Below, piece after piece: positions 1 through 11,303 of a stretch of DNA of 64,000 bases. The notes under the pieces were generated by a model. The model worked only from the letters and a program-made list of their open reading frames with translations, had not been told where the DNA came from and did not search any database. Positions within the stretch are counted from its first letter, which is position 1, and every line of letters begins with the position of its first letter. Position numbers and translations under genes: made by a program. This DNA is from Legionella steelei (lineage in GTDB: Bacteria > Pseudomonadota > Gammaproteobacteria > Legionellales > Legionellaceae), in contig NZ_LNYY01000019.1 of NCBI RefSeq assembly GCF_001468005.1, forward strand, positions 1,339,941 through 1,403,940. Direction: 5' to 3'.

Positions 1-525
1 TGTTCTCGTAGCACCAACTTGAGTTTCTTTCACAAAATGTTTGGCTTGTAGAAAACCCATGCGGCTGCAAAAAGAATTAGCTGCTCGTGAACCACAACCT
101 TGTTTTTGGTCATAACACCAATCCACACGATAATCATTAAAACGAGGAACAGCAAACCGTTTTTCCCGATAATGATAAGGTTTTGGCGGGGTATGTGATA
201 AGCTCGTGGCGCACGCAATAGTCATAAAGCCATTGCAACGCCAACCTTTACAACTCGCGCCAGTTGATAAGTAATGTGTTAACCCTATGTTATAGGCGAT
301 TTCATTATCACTGGAGTATTCATAGCCAAGCATTTGACAATAACGATCTGCGACAACTTTACCGCATTCCTTACCATCCATGGAGCAATAATCCAGACGC
401 TCTCCAAGAAAAGTAGGATGCCAAAAATTTCGAAAAGCCTTATTGTGCTTTCCATTTGTATTTGAATGGCTCGAAAAAGAGCAAAATAAAAAAACTAAAA
501 ACATAAAGTATCGGAAATTGATCAT
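1..525 (-). CDS. Secreted Cys-repeat protein, C-terminus cut by window edge
   Basis: This reading frame stays open from the ATG at 525 to base 1, giving 175 codons without a stop, so the C-terminal end lies outside the window. The first residues (MINFRYFMFLVFLFCSF) form a signal peptide, so the protein is probably exported. The mature part repeats a Cys pattern: DYCSMDGKECGKVVADRYC, then a shorter CKGWRC segment, then DWCYDQKQGCGSRAANSFC. Pairs of Cys about five residues apart followed by Ala and an aromatic-Cys pair suggest a small disulfide-stabilised repeat. I do not recognise a function. The next gene is divergent. Confidence 0.75.
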   Translation of the reverse strand, partial: MINFRYFMFLVFLFCSFSSHSNTNGKHNKAFRNFWHPTFLGERLDYCSMDGKECGKVVADRYCQMLGYEYSSDNEIAYNIGLTHYLSTGASCKGWRCNGFMTIACATSLSHTPPKPYHYREKRFAVPRFNDYRVDWCYDQKQGCGSRAANSFCSRMGFLQAKHFVKETQVGATRT

Positions 526-691
526 TAAAACAATCCTTTAGCGATTATCAAATCATGTTAGCTTATGATGCCTACTGGTACAAGAGCTGCATGAGGGTAA
601 ATCACTATTGATTTATTAAATGTAGCACATTTCATTTCACTCATTTTCAATAATGATTTTTTTTGATAAAAATAGTTAATCTGATAAAATA

Positions 692-1009
692 ATGGCCATG
701 AAAGTATTCTTGATATTTTTTTCAATGCTTCTTGTAATATTCCCCTATACAATAAGCAACAAGACCGATGTCCTCAGCCCCGTGACCACTACAGCTGTTG
801 GATCTAAAAATCCGTGTCCACAAAAAAGCCCCCTTACCCGCTTTATTCGCTGTAATTTTAGTCAGACCTATGTAATACCAACAACATACATCTTATCAAA
901 AACTTATTCACTTGTGGGCTTATTTTCTTTTTTCCTTTTTCTTCTCTCTCTATGTACTGGATTCGCAGCTCGTATCTATAAACCACCTCGATCATTTTCC
1001 AATAATTAA
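692..1009 (+). CDS. Small hypothetical membrane protein
   Basis: A 105-residue frame. The N-terminus (KVFLIFFSMLLVIFPYTI) is a signal peptide or first membrane helix, and a second hydrophobic stretch (LVGLFSFFLFLLSLCTGFAA) lies near residues 75-95, followed by a basic tail. Two Cys (PCPQK and IRCNF) sit between the helices. ATG 692 and ATG 698 are both possible and neither has a clear ribosome site. It stands alone, divergent from the Cys-repeat gene. No family recognised; moderate confidence that it is real. Confidence 0.5.
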   Translation: MAMKVFLIFFSMLLVIFPYTISNKTDVLSPVTTTAVGSKNPCPQKSPLTRFIRCNFSQTYVIPTTYILSKTYSLVGLFSFFLFLLSLCTGFAARIYKPPRSFSNN

Positions 1010-1078
1010 CCTTTGTTCTCAAACCCTTCATCCCGATGATTGTTGCATCATTGGTCCGTTATTTTATTGGAGAATTTC

Positions 1079-1537
1079 ATGAAAAATGTGTTTAAAATTA
1101 TTTTATTAGCTGTGGCAGTTTTCTCTTTTCCTATCTCTTCATTGGCGTCAGTGAGTAATGAAAGTCTTATAGAAAAAAATTATTTTCAATTCACTATTCC
1201 CAAATACCAAACGAGTAGACAATCAGGACAAACAGTTAACATTTATGTGCGTTATGCCTATAAGAAAAATCTATCAATTAACCAGTATCCTGATTACAGG
1301 GTGCTGCGCACAGCTGTTTTAAAATATATGGAACCTTCTGAAGAGTTTCCTGCGGAAGTATTTTGGGAAATTCTTGCACCTGCAATGGGCAGAGATTTAA
1401 TGAAAGATTTTCCATTAGACGGAGTAAGTATTCAACTGGAAGTTCTGGATAACCAAAATCCTGACAGTTTTGAGCCAGGCGATCATGGACCTACGTATAC
1501 TGTGGGTGATATAGAACCTTTACACGTCATACATTAG
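1079..1537 (+). CDS. Secreted hypothetical protein
   Basis: A 152-residue protein. The start at 1079 is chosen because GGAG lies about six bases upstream and because translation from it begins directly with a signal peptide (MKNVFKIILLAVAVFSFPISSLA, probable cleavage after SLA). A longer frame back to 1040 would bury the signal. The mature part is moderately acidic with no Cys and no motif I recognise. The gene is followed by a hairpin repeat and then convergent nif3-like. Function unknown; probably periplasmic or secreted. Confidence 0.7.
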   Translation: MKNVFKIILLAVAVFSFPISSLASVSNESLIEKNYFQFTIPKYQTSRQSGQTVNIYVRYAYKKNLSINQYPDYRVLRTAVLKYMEPSEEFPAEVFWEILAPAMGRDLMKDFPLDGVSIQLEVLDNQNPDSFEPGDHGPTYTVGDIEPLHVIH

Positions 1538-1548
1538 CTTCCTGTTGC

Positions 1549-1584
1549 TGTAGCCTGGGGACGCGTAGCATAACCCAGGCTACA
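1549..1584. repeat. Intergenic hairpin repeat
   Basis: Arms TGTAGCCTGGG (1549-1559) and CCCAGGCTACA (1574-1584) are perfect inverted copies around a 14-base centre. It lies between convergent genes, so it could stop transcription from both sides. It belongs to the family repeated many times in this window. Confidence 0.85.
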
Positions 1585-1598
1585 ATTTTTTAGTTTCG

Positions 1599-3860
<2,262 letters not shown>

Positions 3861-3965
3861 TAAAATTAGCTCACAAATTGAAATAAATACAACTTTTGGT
3901 AACAAATTTATCTAGGCAGAGCACAGGCCTCTCCACGTTCTGTCATCCAAATAAAAAAACAAAAA

Positions 3966-3998
3966 CCCGGGCTACGGTTCACACCTTCACCCAGGCTA
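3966..3998. repeat. Degenerate hairpin repeat copy
   Basis: CCCGGGCTACGG followed by CCTTCACCCAGGCTA. It matches one arm and the centre of the repeat family, but the hairpin is imperfect. It lies in the gap between mlaB and ibaG. Confidence 0.6.
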
Positions 3999-4067
3999 AA
4001 TTTCATCACTCTAAAAAGTAACCGTTCTCCAAAAAATTTGGATCGTTCTCACTGAGTAATCAAAAAA

Positions 4068-4349
4068 TTATACGGCCTCCAAAATCCCCCTCACACCACA
4101 AAACTCTGCTAAGGATTGGGTATCAGCTGGAACTCCAATAATTTCAAAAATCTTGTTATTTTTTTTACATAATTTCCTGGCCTCGATAAGTAATGCTAGA
4201 CCAGCACTATCACAGTGCCTCACATCACTAAGATCCAAACCAAACTTGCCACTTTTATCTTCCATCAAAGCTTGATAGAGTTTTGCTCGAACTGCAACAA
4301 CAGACTTAAATGAAAGATCACTACCAGGCTTAAAATAAACTGTACTCAC
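4068..4349 (-). CDS. mlaB: MlaB, STAS-domain protein of the Mla phospholipid transporter
   Basis: A 93-residue single STAS domain. MlaB binds the MlaF ATPase on the cytoplasmic face and supports assembly of MlaFEDB, which moves phospholipids between outer and inner membranes. The conserved loop HCDSAGLALLIEARK holds the Ser-Ala-Gly seen in STAS proteins. It begins two bases after the mlaC stop and ends the mla run. A gap of about 200 bases with a repeat copy then separates it from ibaG. Confidence 0.92.
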   Translation of the reverse strand: MSTVYFKPGSDLSFKSVVAVRAKLYQALMEDKSGKFGLDLSDVRHCDSAGLALLIEARKLCKKNNKIFEIIGVPADTQSLAEFCGVRGILEAV

Positions 4350-4351
4350 AA

Positions 4352-4960
4352 TTATGCAGCCCTTTTAAGTTGCTTTTTTTCCATTAACTTGATGACTTCA
4401 TCAATACTGGAATTTTGTAATGCCGCCGCGAACTGTGAACGGAAACTTTGCAGCAAACTTACCCCTTCAACACTAATATCATAAATCTTCCACTGGCCAT
4501 TTTTAGCAACAAGGCTATAAGACAATGGGATGTTTTGACCTTCAGCACGAATAATAATACTGTTAACCCGTAAAAAACGAGAGTCCAATGAGCCTCTTAA
4601 AGGTAGAAATTGTACGCTTTCATCGGAGTATTGTGCTAATGGACTAGAATAAGTACGAATAACCAATCGAGTAAACGCTTTTGAAAATTGCGCTCGCTGC
4701 GTATTTGTTGCCTTACTCCATGCTTGTCTTCCCAGTACTGAACGTGACATACCTGCAACGTCAACTATAGGGAGTAAGTTTGTTTCTACAGCCTTATAAA
4801 TGATATTAGGATTATTTTTCAAACTGGATTTATTTTCTTTAAGAGTAGCGATGATGTTATTAGCAGTTTGCTCCAGCATAGGTATAGGAGAGTTTTGTGC
4901 ATTCATTACAGGGGATAAAATCACACTGACAACTAATAAAATTGTTTTTATTATTCTCAT
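4352..4960 (-). CDS. mlaC: MlaC, periplasmic phospholipid-binding protein
   Basis: A 202-residue protein when begun at 4960, where the sequence opens with a signal peptide (MRIIKTILLVVSVILSPVMNA). The longer frame to 5002 adds a polar leader and overlaps mlaD. MlaC shuttles phospholipid between the outer-membrane MlaA-porin complex and the inner-membrane MlaFEDB. The family segment VEGVSLLQSFRSQFAAAL near the C-terminus and the region around GRQAWSKATNTQRAQF are typical. It sits between mlaD and mlaB in the usual order. Confidence 0.95.
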   Translation of the reverse strand: MRIIKTILLVVSVILSPVMNAQNSPIPMLEQTANNIIATLKENKSSLKNNPNIIYKAVETNLLPIVDVAGMSRSVLGRQAWSKATNTQRAQFSKAFTRLVIRTYSSPLAQYSDESVQFLPLRGSLDSRFLRVNSIIIRAEGQNIPLSYSLVAKNGQWKIYDISVEGVSLLQSFRSQFAAALQNSSIDEVIKLMEKKQLKRAA

Positions 4961-4970
4961 GTCTTTGACC

Positions 4971-5447
4971 TTATTTTTTAATGTTAAATAGTAGTTGACC
5001 AATTAAATTTTCAAGAATAATTGCTTCTTGAGTTTTTCCAATCACATCGCCATTTTTCAAATAAGGATGGTCTTTGTCCTCTTCATCCTCGAAACCTGGA
5101 ACAATACTAATGTAATTGGAACCAAGCAAACCCTCAGTCAAAATTCGTGCAGATGCATCATCGTAAGGTATTTTCTTATCACTTCGTAAACGCATAGTGA
5201 CCTTGGCATTAAGCTCCCCGGGCTGCAACTCAATATGAGTTACCTCTCCAATTTTAACCCCTGCTACAGTAACAGGTGCGCGTACTTTTAGACCACCAAT
5301 ATCAGTAAAATCAGCCGTTACATCATAATTGTCATGAGACATAAAACTAGAAAGATTACTCACTTTCATTGTCATGACTAATAAAGCCAATATACCAAGC
5401 AACATAAATAGCCCAACACTAAAATCTACATAACGTTGCTTACTCAT
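4971..5447 (-). CDS. mlaD: MlaD, MCE-domain substrate-binding subunit
   Basis: A 158-residue protein with one N-terminal membrane helix (about residues 9-28, VGLFMLLGILALLVMTMKV) and a periplasmic MCE domain (TADFTDIGGLKVRAPVTVAG, residues about 44-63; LLGSNYISIVPG later). MlaD forms a hexameric ring that channels lipids through MlaFEDB. It follows mlaE directly with no gap. It is somewhat shorter at the C-terminus than the E. coli form. Confidence 0.95.
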   Translation of the reverse strand: MSKQRYVDFSVGLFMLLGILALLVMTMKVSNLSSFMSHDNYDVTADFTDIGGLKVRAPVTVAGVKIGEVTHIELQPGELNAKVTMRLRSDKKIPYDDASARILTEGLLGSNYISIVPGFEDEEDKDHPYLKNGDVIGKTQEAIILENLIGQLLFNIKK

Positions 5448-6230
5448 CTACCAATCTCCAATCATCATTGCGGTCAACAAAAAATCAAGCCCTAATACAG
5501 CAAGCGATGAATAAACTACTGTTTTAGTCGTCGCTTGACTAATACCTTCTGCAGTAGGAACACACTCAAAACCCTGGAATACAGAAATCCAGGTTACAAC
5601 AAAAGCAAAAACTAAACTTTTAATGATACCACTGAGTACGTCAATTCGGAAATCCACTGCCGCCTGCATGTTGGACCAAAAACTTCCCGCATCTACGCCC
5701 AACCAGTGCACACCTATAAAATAACCACCAAAAATCGCTACAGCTGAAAAGATTAATGCCAAAAGTGGTAAGGTAATAAAACCTGCTATAAAACGAGGAT
5801 AAATAACCCTGCCTAAAGGGTCAACACCCATCATATCCATGCTGGATAATTGTTCTGTTGCTTTCATTAAACCAATTTCAGCAGTTAAAGCAGACCCCGC
5901 ACGTCCAGCAAACAATAAAGCACTGATTACTGGTCCAAGCTCTCTTGAGATACTTAAGGCCAATAATTGGCCTAGTTGGCTTGAAGCACCAAATTTCTGC
6001 AGCGTATTATAACCTTGTAAACCAACAACCATACCAATAAATAATGCGGACACTACAATAATTAAACACGACAAAACCCCAACAAAGTAGATTTGATAGC
6101 GCAGCAAAGGCCAAAGCCTTGAAATGCCAGGTCGTCTGAACAGCATCAAAAACAAGAATAGGCCAGAACTTCCTAAGTCTTGCAAAATCCGTGAACCACG
6201 ATTACCGGCACGCGTGATGAACTCAAGCAT
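5448..6230 (-). CDS. mlaE: MlaE, permease of the Mla phospholipid ABC transporter
   Basis: A 260-residue polytopic inner-membrane protein. It is recognised by the MlaE family core [38 protein letters not shown] and [17 protein letters not shown], the last being the coupling helix that contacts MlaF. The start overlaps the end of mlaF by eight bases, which implies translational coupling. No anomalies seen. Confidence 0.96.
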   Translation of the reverse strand: MLEFITRAGNRGSRILQDLGSSGLFLFLMLFRRPGISRLWPLLRYQIYFVGVLSCLIIVVSALFIGMVVGLQGYNTLQKFGASSQLGQLLALSISRELGPVISALLFAGRAGSALTAEIGLMKATEQLSSMDMMGVDPLGRVIYPRFIAGFITLPLLALIFSAVAIFGGYFIGVHWLGVDAGSFWSNMQAAVDFRIDVLSGIIKSLVFAFVVTWISVFQGFECVPTAEGISQATTKTVVYSSLAVLGLDFLLTAMMIGDW

Positions 6231-7026
6231 CTAATAGCTCCTCTATGTACGATCTGGCAGGATAATGAAAAGGAACAACCCCATCAGCTTCACCATGCAT
6301 AAATTGTTTAATTTGAGGTTCAGATGATTGAATTAGCTCTTCTGGAGTTCCTTGGCCTATGATTTTTCCACCAGAAATAAGGTAAATATAATCTGCTATA
6401 GAACAGGTTTCTTCAACATCATGCGAAACAATAATTGTTGTTGTATGCAACAATTCATTTAATCGTTTGATTAAACGGACTAAAACCCCCAGAGAAATCG
6501 GATCCTGCCCAGTAAATGGCTCATCGTACATCATAAGCTCTGGGTCCAAAGCGATAGTACGAGCCAAGGCTACCCGACGAGCCATTCCGCCTGACAATTG
6601 ATCAGGCATCAGATTTGCAGCCCCCCGCAATCCCACAGCCTCCAATTTCATCAATACGATGTCACGTAACATGGACTCATTTAATAACGTGTGCTCTCGC
6701 AAAGGAAAGGCCACATTATCAAATACCGAAAGATGGGTAAATAAAGCTGAGCTTTGAAAAAGTAAACCCATATTACGTCGTGCATCATACAAAGCCTTGC
6801 GCGGCAATTGATGTATATTTTGGCCATTGACATGAATCAAACCGCTGTCTGGTTTTAATTGAGCACCAATTAGCTTTAATAAAGTTGTTTTTCCAGAACC
6901 ACTAGGCCCCATAATTGCAGTAATTTTTCCTCGCTTAACCACCATATCAACATTATTGAAAATGCAACGACTCTCACGAGTGAAGATTAAATTTTTGATT
7001 TCGACCCAATTTTCAGGCATTCTCAT
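6223..7026 (-). CDS. mlaF: MlaF, ATPase of the Mla phospholipid transporter
   Basis: An ABC ATPase. Walker [10 protein letters not shown], signature [13 protein letters not shown], Walker B LMMYDEPF and switch His in IIVSHDVEE are all present. The start is placed at the Met of [15 protein letters not shown] (7026), after a GGAAAA stretch; the next Met at 7020 is also possible, and the frame to 7062 would add a hydrophobic leader that ABC ATPases do not have. It is the first gene of the minus-strand operon and faces kdsD across a 250-base divergent promoter region. Confidence 0.94.
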   Translation of the reverse strand: MRMPENWVEIKNLIFTRESRCIFNNVDMVVKRGKITAIMGPSGSGKTTLLKLIGAQLKPDSGLIHVNGQNIHQLPRKALYDARRNMGLLFQSSALFTHLSVFDNVAFPLREHTLLNESMLRDIVLMKLEAVGLRGAANLMPDQLSGGMARRVALARTIALDPELMMYDEPFTGQDPISLGVLVRLIKRLNELLHTTTIIVSHDVEETCSIADYIYLISGGKIIGQGTPEELIQSSEPQIKQFMHGEADGVVPFHYPARSYIEELLDA

Positions 7027-7311
7027 TTTTCCGGTTATAGCCAAAAGTAGAAGTATACCCAAGATACTTCAAAATGCTAGGTTTTAGACGACTTGATTTT
7101 TCACTGAAGAGGATTTTTAAAGGCAAGTAAGCGCCAGATTTTATTGCGAATCTTTAAAAAGTTTACTGAGAGGAAAAAGAATAGGCAAAAATAGGATGTT
7201 AGTACATATTGAGGTGCTGAAACTGGATTGCAAAATTGAAGTATTTAATCCTATATATTCAAATGTTTTTTTGTTAGAATGAAAAATAAACAAAAAAACA
7301 TCAATTATCCT

Positions 7312-8274
7312 ATGAATTTTTGTACACTTGGACTCGCCGTTATTGAAACCGAAGCACAAGCTGTCTTTGAACTATCACAAAGAATTGATAGCCGATTTGA
7401 AAAAGCATGCGAACTATTGCTTGCCTGTAAGGGACGGATTGTAGTAACGGGCATGGGAAAATCCGGTCATATTGCGAACAAAATCGCGGCAACCTTATCC
7501 AGCACTGGCAGCCCTTCATTTTTCATGCACCCAGGCGAAGCAAGCCATGGGGATCTCGGCATGATAACCCGACAAGATACAGTGATCGCGATTTCTCACT
7601 CAGGCAACACATTAGAGCTAGTAACCCTGCTTCCTTTATTAAAACGATTAGAAGTGCCTCTCATTACCCTGACGGGAAACTCTGAGTCTACTTTAGCAAA
7701 AGCAGCGGATGTGAATTTGGATGTCAGTATTCATCAGGAAGCATGCCCACTTGGTCTTGCGCCAACAACCAGTACCACTGTAGCTTTAGTTATGGGCGAT
7801 GCACTAGCGATTGCGCTTTTACAAGCCAGAGGGTTTAGTGAAGAAGACTTTGCATTATCACACCCCGGAGGCTCTCTAGGTAAACGACTTTTATTGCGCA
7901 TTGATGAACTTTGCCACCATGGAGATCAATTGCCACTCGTTCATGAAAATGCGACTGTAAGTGAGGCCTTGATTGAGGTAACAGACAAAAAATTGGGTAT
8001 GACCTGTGTCATTGACCATAAAGGTTATCTGACTGGAGTCTATACCGACGGAGATGTGCGACGAACTTTAACCCGCCAATATGACATTAATACCACACCA
8101 ATTAAAGAAGTCATGACGCGTAATGCACGCACAATTCCTAAAGGAATGCTTGCCGCAGAAGCTTTGACAATTATGCAAAAACACACTATCACTGCATTAA
8201 TTGTCGTTGATGAAGAGAAACGACCTACAGCCGTGCTTCATCTCCATGATTTATTAAAAGCAGGTGTTTTTTAA
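7312..8274 (+). CDS. kdsD: Arabinose-5-phosphate isomerase (KdsD)
   Basis: KdsD converts ribulose-5-phosphate to arabinose-5-phosphate, the first step of Kdo synthesis for LPS. An N-terminal SIS domain carries GMGKSGHIANKIAATLSSTG and HPGEASHGDLGMI, and two CBS domains follow (from about residue 195 to the end; TRNARTIPKGM and HTITALIVVDEEKRP). The start at 7312 (MNFCTLGLAVIE) is preferred on family resemblance. ATG 7279 in the same frame would add 11 Lys/Asn-rich residues, and neither has a clear ribosome site. First gene of the kdsDC-lptCAB operon. Confidence 0.93.
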   Translation: MNFCTLGLAVIETEAQAVFELSQRIDSRFEKACELLLACKGRIVVTGMGKSGHIANKIAATLSSTGSPSFFMHPGEASHGDLGMITRQDTVIAISHSGNTLELVTLLPLLKRLEVPLITLTGNSESTLAKAADVNLDVSIHQEACPLGLAPTTSTTVALVMGDALAIALLQARGFSEEDFALSHPGGSLGKRLLLRIDELCHHGDQLPLVHENATVSEALIEVTDKKLGMTCVIDHKGYLTGVYTDGDVRRTLTRQYDINTTPIKEVMTRNARTIPKGMLAAEALTIMQKHTITALIVVDEEKRPTAVLHLHDLLKAGVF

Positions 8275-8799
8275 ATGAATCAATTAATTGAACGAGCCAA
8301 AAACATTAAATGCTTAATCTGTGATATGGATGGAGTGCTAACTGATGGCCTTCTATATATTGATAATCACTTTAATGAACTAAAAACGTTCCACATTCAA
8401 GATGGAGTAGGCTTAAAATTGCTCATGACAGCAGGAATCGAAGTCGCTGTTATTACCGGTTCACGCAATGCAGTAGTCGATCATCGGATGCAGCAATTAG
8501 GCATTGTTCATTATTATAAAGATCAATTAGATAAGCAAGATACATACAAGCAACTAAAAAATAAATTAAATCTTCAAGATGAGCATTTTGCCTATATTGG
8601 CGACGATCTTCCTGATGCACCAATTATGCGACAAGTCGGTCTGAGTGTCGCAGTTGCCAATGCAGTACATCAAATTAAAGAAATTGCCATGTGGCAGACA
8701 ACTCTACCGGGCGGTCGTGGAGCTGTACGTGAGTTATGCGACCTTATTCTGAATGCACAAAATAAAATGGATTTTGCTATAGCAGGTTATCTAAAATAA
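8275..8799 (+). CDS. kdsC: 3-deoxy-D-manno-octulosonate 8-phosphate phosphatase (KdsC)
   Basis: A 174-residue HAD phosphatase without a cap domain. It removes phosphate from Kdo-8-phosphate. Motif I CDMDGVLTDG (both Asp), motif II VITGS and motif IV YIGDDLPDAP are present. It starts immediately after the kdsD stop, and its stop overlaps the lptC start by one base. The gene order is the same as in enterobacteria. Confidence 0.97.
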   Translation: MNQLIERAKNIKCLICDMDGVLTDGLLYIDNHFNELKTFHIQDGVGLKLLMTAGIEVAVITGSRNAVVDHRMQQLGIVHYYKDQLDKQDTYKQLKNKLNLQDEHFAYIGDDLPDAPIMRQVGLSVAVANAVHQIKEIAMWQTTLPGGRGAVRELCDLILNAQNKMDFAIAGYLK

Positions 8800-9371
8800 T
8801 GAATGCAGCAAAACAACTCATGTGGCTTTTTTTTACCTTGGTTATCCTAGCATGTTCGGGATGGTATTATGGCCATTCAACAACCATGATTCGCCTAGAT
8901 AGGGAAACTTTAGCAAATTCAGTAGACATGACTATTTTTAATGTCACCGTACGTCAGTTTAATCAACAAGGAACTCTGGCCAACATCCTCTCGGCCCCAA
9001 CCATGCAACATATTCAAAAAGGTAATGTTTATTTATTTGAAAATCCGCATATTATAGTAAGCCAGGAAGAACAAGCACCTTGGGATATTAGCTCAAAAAA
9101 AGCGAAATCATTTGAAGGTGGTCAACGAATCACTTTTACAGGCAATGTCATAGTGCGTCAACAAACAGGAAATAAATCTCAAGAAAGTACTTTAAAAACA
9201 GAAGAAGTAACCTATTTTCCTAAAGAAAAGAAAGCCAGCTCTGATATGCTCGTGACCTATGAGCAGCCAGGAAACATCATTCAATCGACTGGAATGAATG
9301 CATACCTTGATGAAAAAAGAGTAGAATTACTCCACCAAGCAAGAGGAAGTTATGTTCCAGCAAATGGTTAA
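8799..9371 (+). CDS. lptC: LptC, inner-membrane anchored LPS export protein
   Basis: A 190-residue bitopic protein with one N-terminal helix (LMWLFFTLVILACSGWYYG) and a periplasmic beta-jellyroll domain. It receives LPS from LptBFG and passes it to LptA. PHIIVSQEEQAPWDISSKKA matches the family core. It overlaps kdsC by one base and lptA by twenty. The three lpt genes here cover the LptB ATPase and the LptC-LptA bridge; lptFG and lptDE are not in this window. Confidence 0.94.
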   Translation: MNAAKQLMWLFFTLVILACSGWYYGHSTTMIRLDRETLANSVDMTIFNVTVRQFNQQGTLANILSAPTMQHIQKGNVYLFENPHIIVSQEEQAPWDISSKKAKSFEGGQRITFTGNVIVRQQTGNKSQESTLKTEEVTYFPKEKKASSDMLVTYEQPGNIIQSTGMNAYLDEKRVELLHQARGSYVPANG

Positions 9372-9864
9372 CTACAGTTTGATCTTTCTTTTCATGCTCA
9401 CCTCTTCTGTTGTGTATGCTCTGGCAGAGGATAAAGAAAAAGTCATGCATGTCATGGCCAATTCGGCTAATCTAAGTCAACAAGAACATAAAGGAACTTA
9501 TACTGGTAATGTTGAATTAGTACAAGGAACAACCAATTTGCAGGCCGAAAAAGCAGTGACTCTAGGCAATGAAAAAAATCAACTCGTTCTTGCTATAGCT
9601 AATGGAGTAACTGGGAAACAGGCGCACTATTGGACCATAACAGACCCTAACAAACCACCAGTACATGCTTATGCAGACACTATTCGTTATTATCCATTAC
9701 GTCATTTAATTGAGTTAATAGGAAATGCTCGCGTAGAGCAAGGAGAAAACTCTTTTTCTGCTGCAAAAATAAGTTATGATACTGAAAAACAACATGTTCT
9801 GTCTCAAGGTAATGAAAGTCAAAGAATCACTATTATTTATTATCCAGAAAAGAAATCATCATGA
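9352..9864 (+). CDS. lptA: LptA, periplasmic LPS transport protein
   Basis: A 170-residue OstA-like protein that forms the periplasmic bridge for LPS. A signal peptide covers about residues 1-25 (ending VVYALA), followed by the jellyroll: [40 protein letters not shown] and [11 protein letters not shown]. An internal Met five residues in ([11 protein letters not shown]) could be the real start and would reduce the overlap with lptC. Its stop overlaps lptB. Confidence 0.95.
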   Translation: MFQQMVNYSLIFLFMLTSSVVYALAEDKEKVMHVMANSANLSQQEHKGTYTGNVELVQGTTNLQAEKAVTLGNEKNQLVLAIANGVTGKQAHYWTITDPNKPPVHAYADTIRYYPLRHLIELIGNARVEQGENSFSAAKISYDTEKQHVLSQGNESQRITIIYYPEKKSS

Positions 9865-10586
9865 GCATCCTTGAAGCGCGAAATCTAAAAAAATCATTTA
9901 AATCGCGAACGGTAGTTAATGGCATCAGCATCCACATAAAAAAAGGTGAATGCGTCGGCCTGCTAGGCCCTAATGGTGCTGGGAAAACAACTTGCTTTTA
10001 TATGATAGTAGGTTTGCAATCTTGCGATGAAGGACAAATTCTCTTAGCTGACCAAGACATAACAGCAAGTGCGATGCATCAAAGAGCACGTTTAGGTATC
10101 AGCTATCTCCCCCAAGAGGCTTCTGTTTTCCGTAAACTTACTGTTGCAGAGAACATCATGGCCATTTTGGAGCTTAGATCAGATTTAAATGATCAGGCTC
10201 GTGAAGAAAAACTGGATTTACTGCTCCAAGAATTTCATATTACACATCTGGAAAAAAGCCTAGGTATGGCATTATCTGGTGGAGAGCGACGCCGTGTTGA
10301 AATTGCGAGAGCCTTAGCTATAGAACCATCCTTCATTCTTCTTGATGAACCCTTTGCCGGAGTCGACCCTATTTCGGTTCTTGATATAAAAAAAATCATT
10401 CAACATTTGTGTAATAAAGGTATTGGCATTTTAATCACTGATCATAATGTGAGAGAAACCTTGGATATATGTGAACGAGCTTATATAGTCAGTCAAGGAA
10501 AAATCTTGTGCGAAGGAACCCCCGAGATTATACTGGCCAATCAACAAGTCAGGGCAGTTTATTTAGGCGAAGAATTTACTTTGTAA
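9861..10586 (+). CDS. lptB: LptB, ATPase of the LPS export ABC transporter
   Basis: A 241-residue ABC ATPase that powers LptBFG. Walker [10 protein letters not shown], signature [13 protein letters not shown], Walker [14 protein letters not shown] and switch His in [11 protein letters not shown] are all visible. LSGGERRR and the preceding [14 protein letters not shown] are typical of LptB. It overlaps lptA by four bases and ends the operon. A double hairpin repeat follows before trpG. Confidence 0.97.
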   Translation: MSILEARNLKKSFKSRTVVNGISIHIKKGECVGLLGPNGAGKTTCFYMIVGLQSCDEGQILLADQDITASAMHQRARLGISYLPQEASVFRKLTVAENIMAILELRSDLNDQAREEKLDLLLQEFHITHLEKSLGMALSGGERRRVEIARALAIEPSFILLDEPFAGVDPISVLDIKKIIQHLCNKGIGILITDHNVRETLDICERAYIVSQGKILCEGTPEIILANQQVRAVYLGEEFTL

Positions 10587-10625
10587 TAAAACTGCAGTGC
10601 GGGTAATTTATAGCCTAGATATTTT

Positions 10626-10698
10626 TTAGCCTGGGTGTCCGTAACCCGGGAAGCTTGTGGCACATAAATGGGTTTCGCTACGCTACACCCGAGCTACA
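10626..10698. repeat. Tandem hairpin repeat copies
   Basis: Two degenerate copies of the family lie head to head (TAGCCTGGGTGTCCGTAACC, then GGGTTTCGCTACGC and ACACCCGAGCTAC). They fill most of the gap between lptB and trpG, and no leader peptide or trp attenuator is seen there. Confidence 0.75.
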
Positions 10699-10724
10699 CT
10701 AATTGATTAACCTTTTGATTTAAT

Positions 10725-11303
10725 ATGCTACTCATTATCGACAATTATGACTCATTTACCTACAATCTGGTACAATATTTCCAATGCCTTAATCAGGAAG
10801 TATTGGTTTATACTCACGATCAAATTAGCATAAGCCAAATAAAAAACCTTGCTCCGGCACATTTAGTTATCTCCCCAGGTCCCAAAGCCCCCAATGATGC
10901 GGGCATTTCTATGGAGGCAATTCAGACATTTTATCGAACTATTCCTATATTAGGTATTTGCCTTGGGCACCAAAGTATTGCTCAGGTTTTTGGTGGCCGC
11001 ATAATACCCGCCCCAGAAATAATGCATGGAAAAACATCTGCTATAGTACATAACCAACAAGGAATTTTTAAAAATATTCCGAACCACTTTAAGGCAACCC
11101 GCTATCATTCCTTAGCAGTAGAAAATGACAGCCTTCCAGAATGTTTGACTATCGATGCATGGGCAAATAATACAATTATGGCAATTTCACATCGTCAATA
11201 CCCTGTTTTTGGTCTACAATTCCATCCAGAAGCAATATTAAGCCAATATGGGCTGCAATTATTAGAGAATTTCTTACAATATGAAACCCAGTCTGCTGTT
11301 TGA
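10725..11303 (+). CDS. trpG: Anthranilate synthase glutamine amidotransferase subunit
   Basis: A 192-residue class I glutamine amidotransferase that supplies ammonia to TrpE (or PabB). The nucleophile Cys is in GICLGHQSI, and the His/Glu of the triad are in FGLQFHPEA. The N-terminal LIIDNYDSFTYNLVQYF is classic. It overlaps trpD by 23 bases. In species where trpG and pabA are one gene it also serves folate synthesis; linkage to trpD and trpC here favours tryptophan. Confidence 0.95.
   Translation: MLLIIDNYDSFTYNLVQYFQCLNQEVLVYTHDQISISQIKNLAPAHLVISPGPKAPNDAGISMEAIQTFYRTIPILGICLGHQSIAQVFGGRIIPAPEIMHGKTSAIVHNQQGIFKNIPNHFKATRYHSLAVENDSLPECLTIDAWANNTIMAISHRQYPVFGLQFHPEAILSQYGLQLLENFLQYETQSAV

Noticed and set aside
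558-752. Minus-strand 64-codon frame near the window start
   Set aside because: No ribosome site, mixed composition, and it overlaps the start of a better plus-strand candidate at 692.
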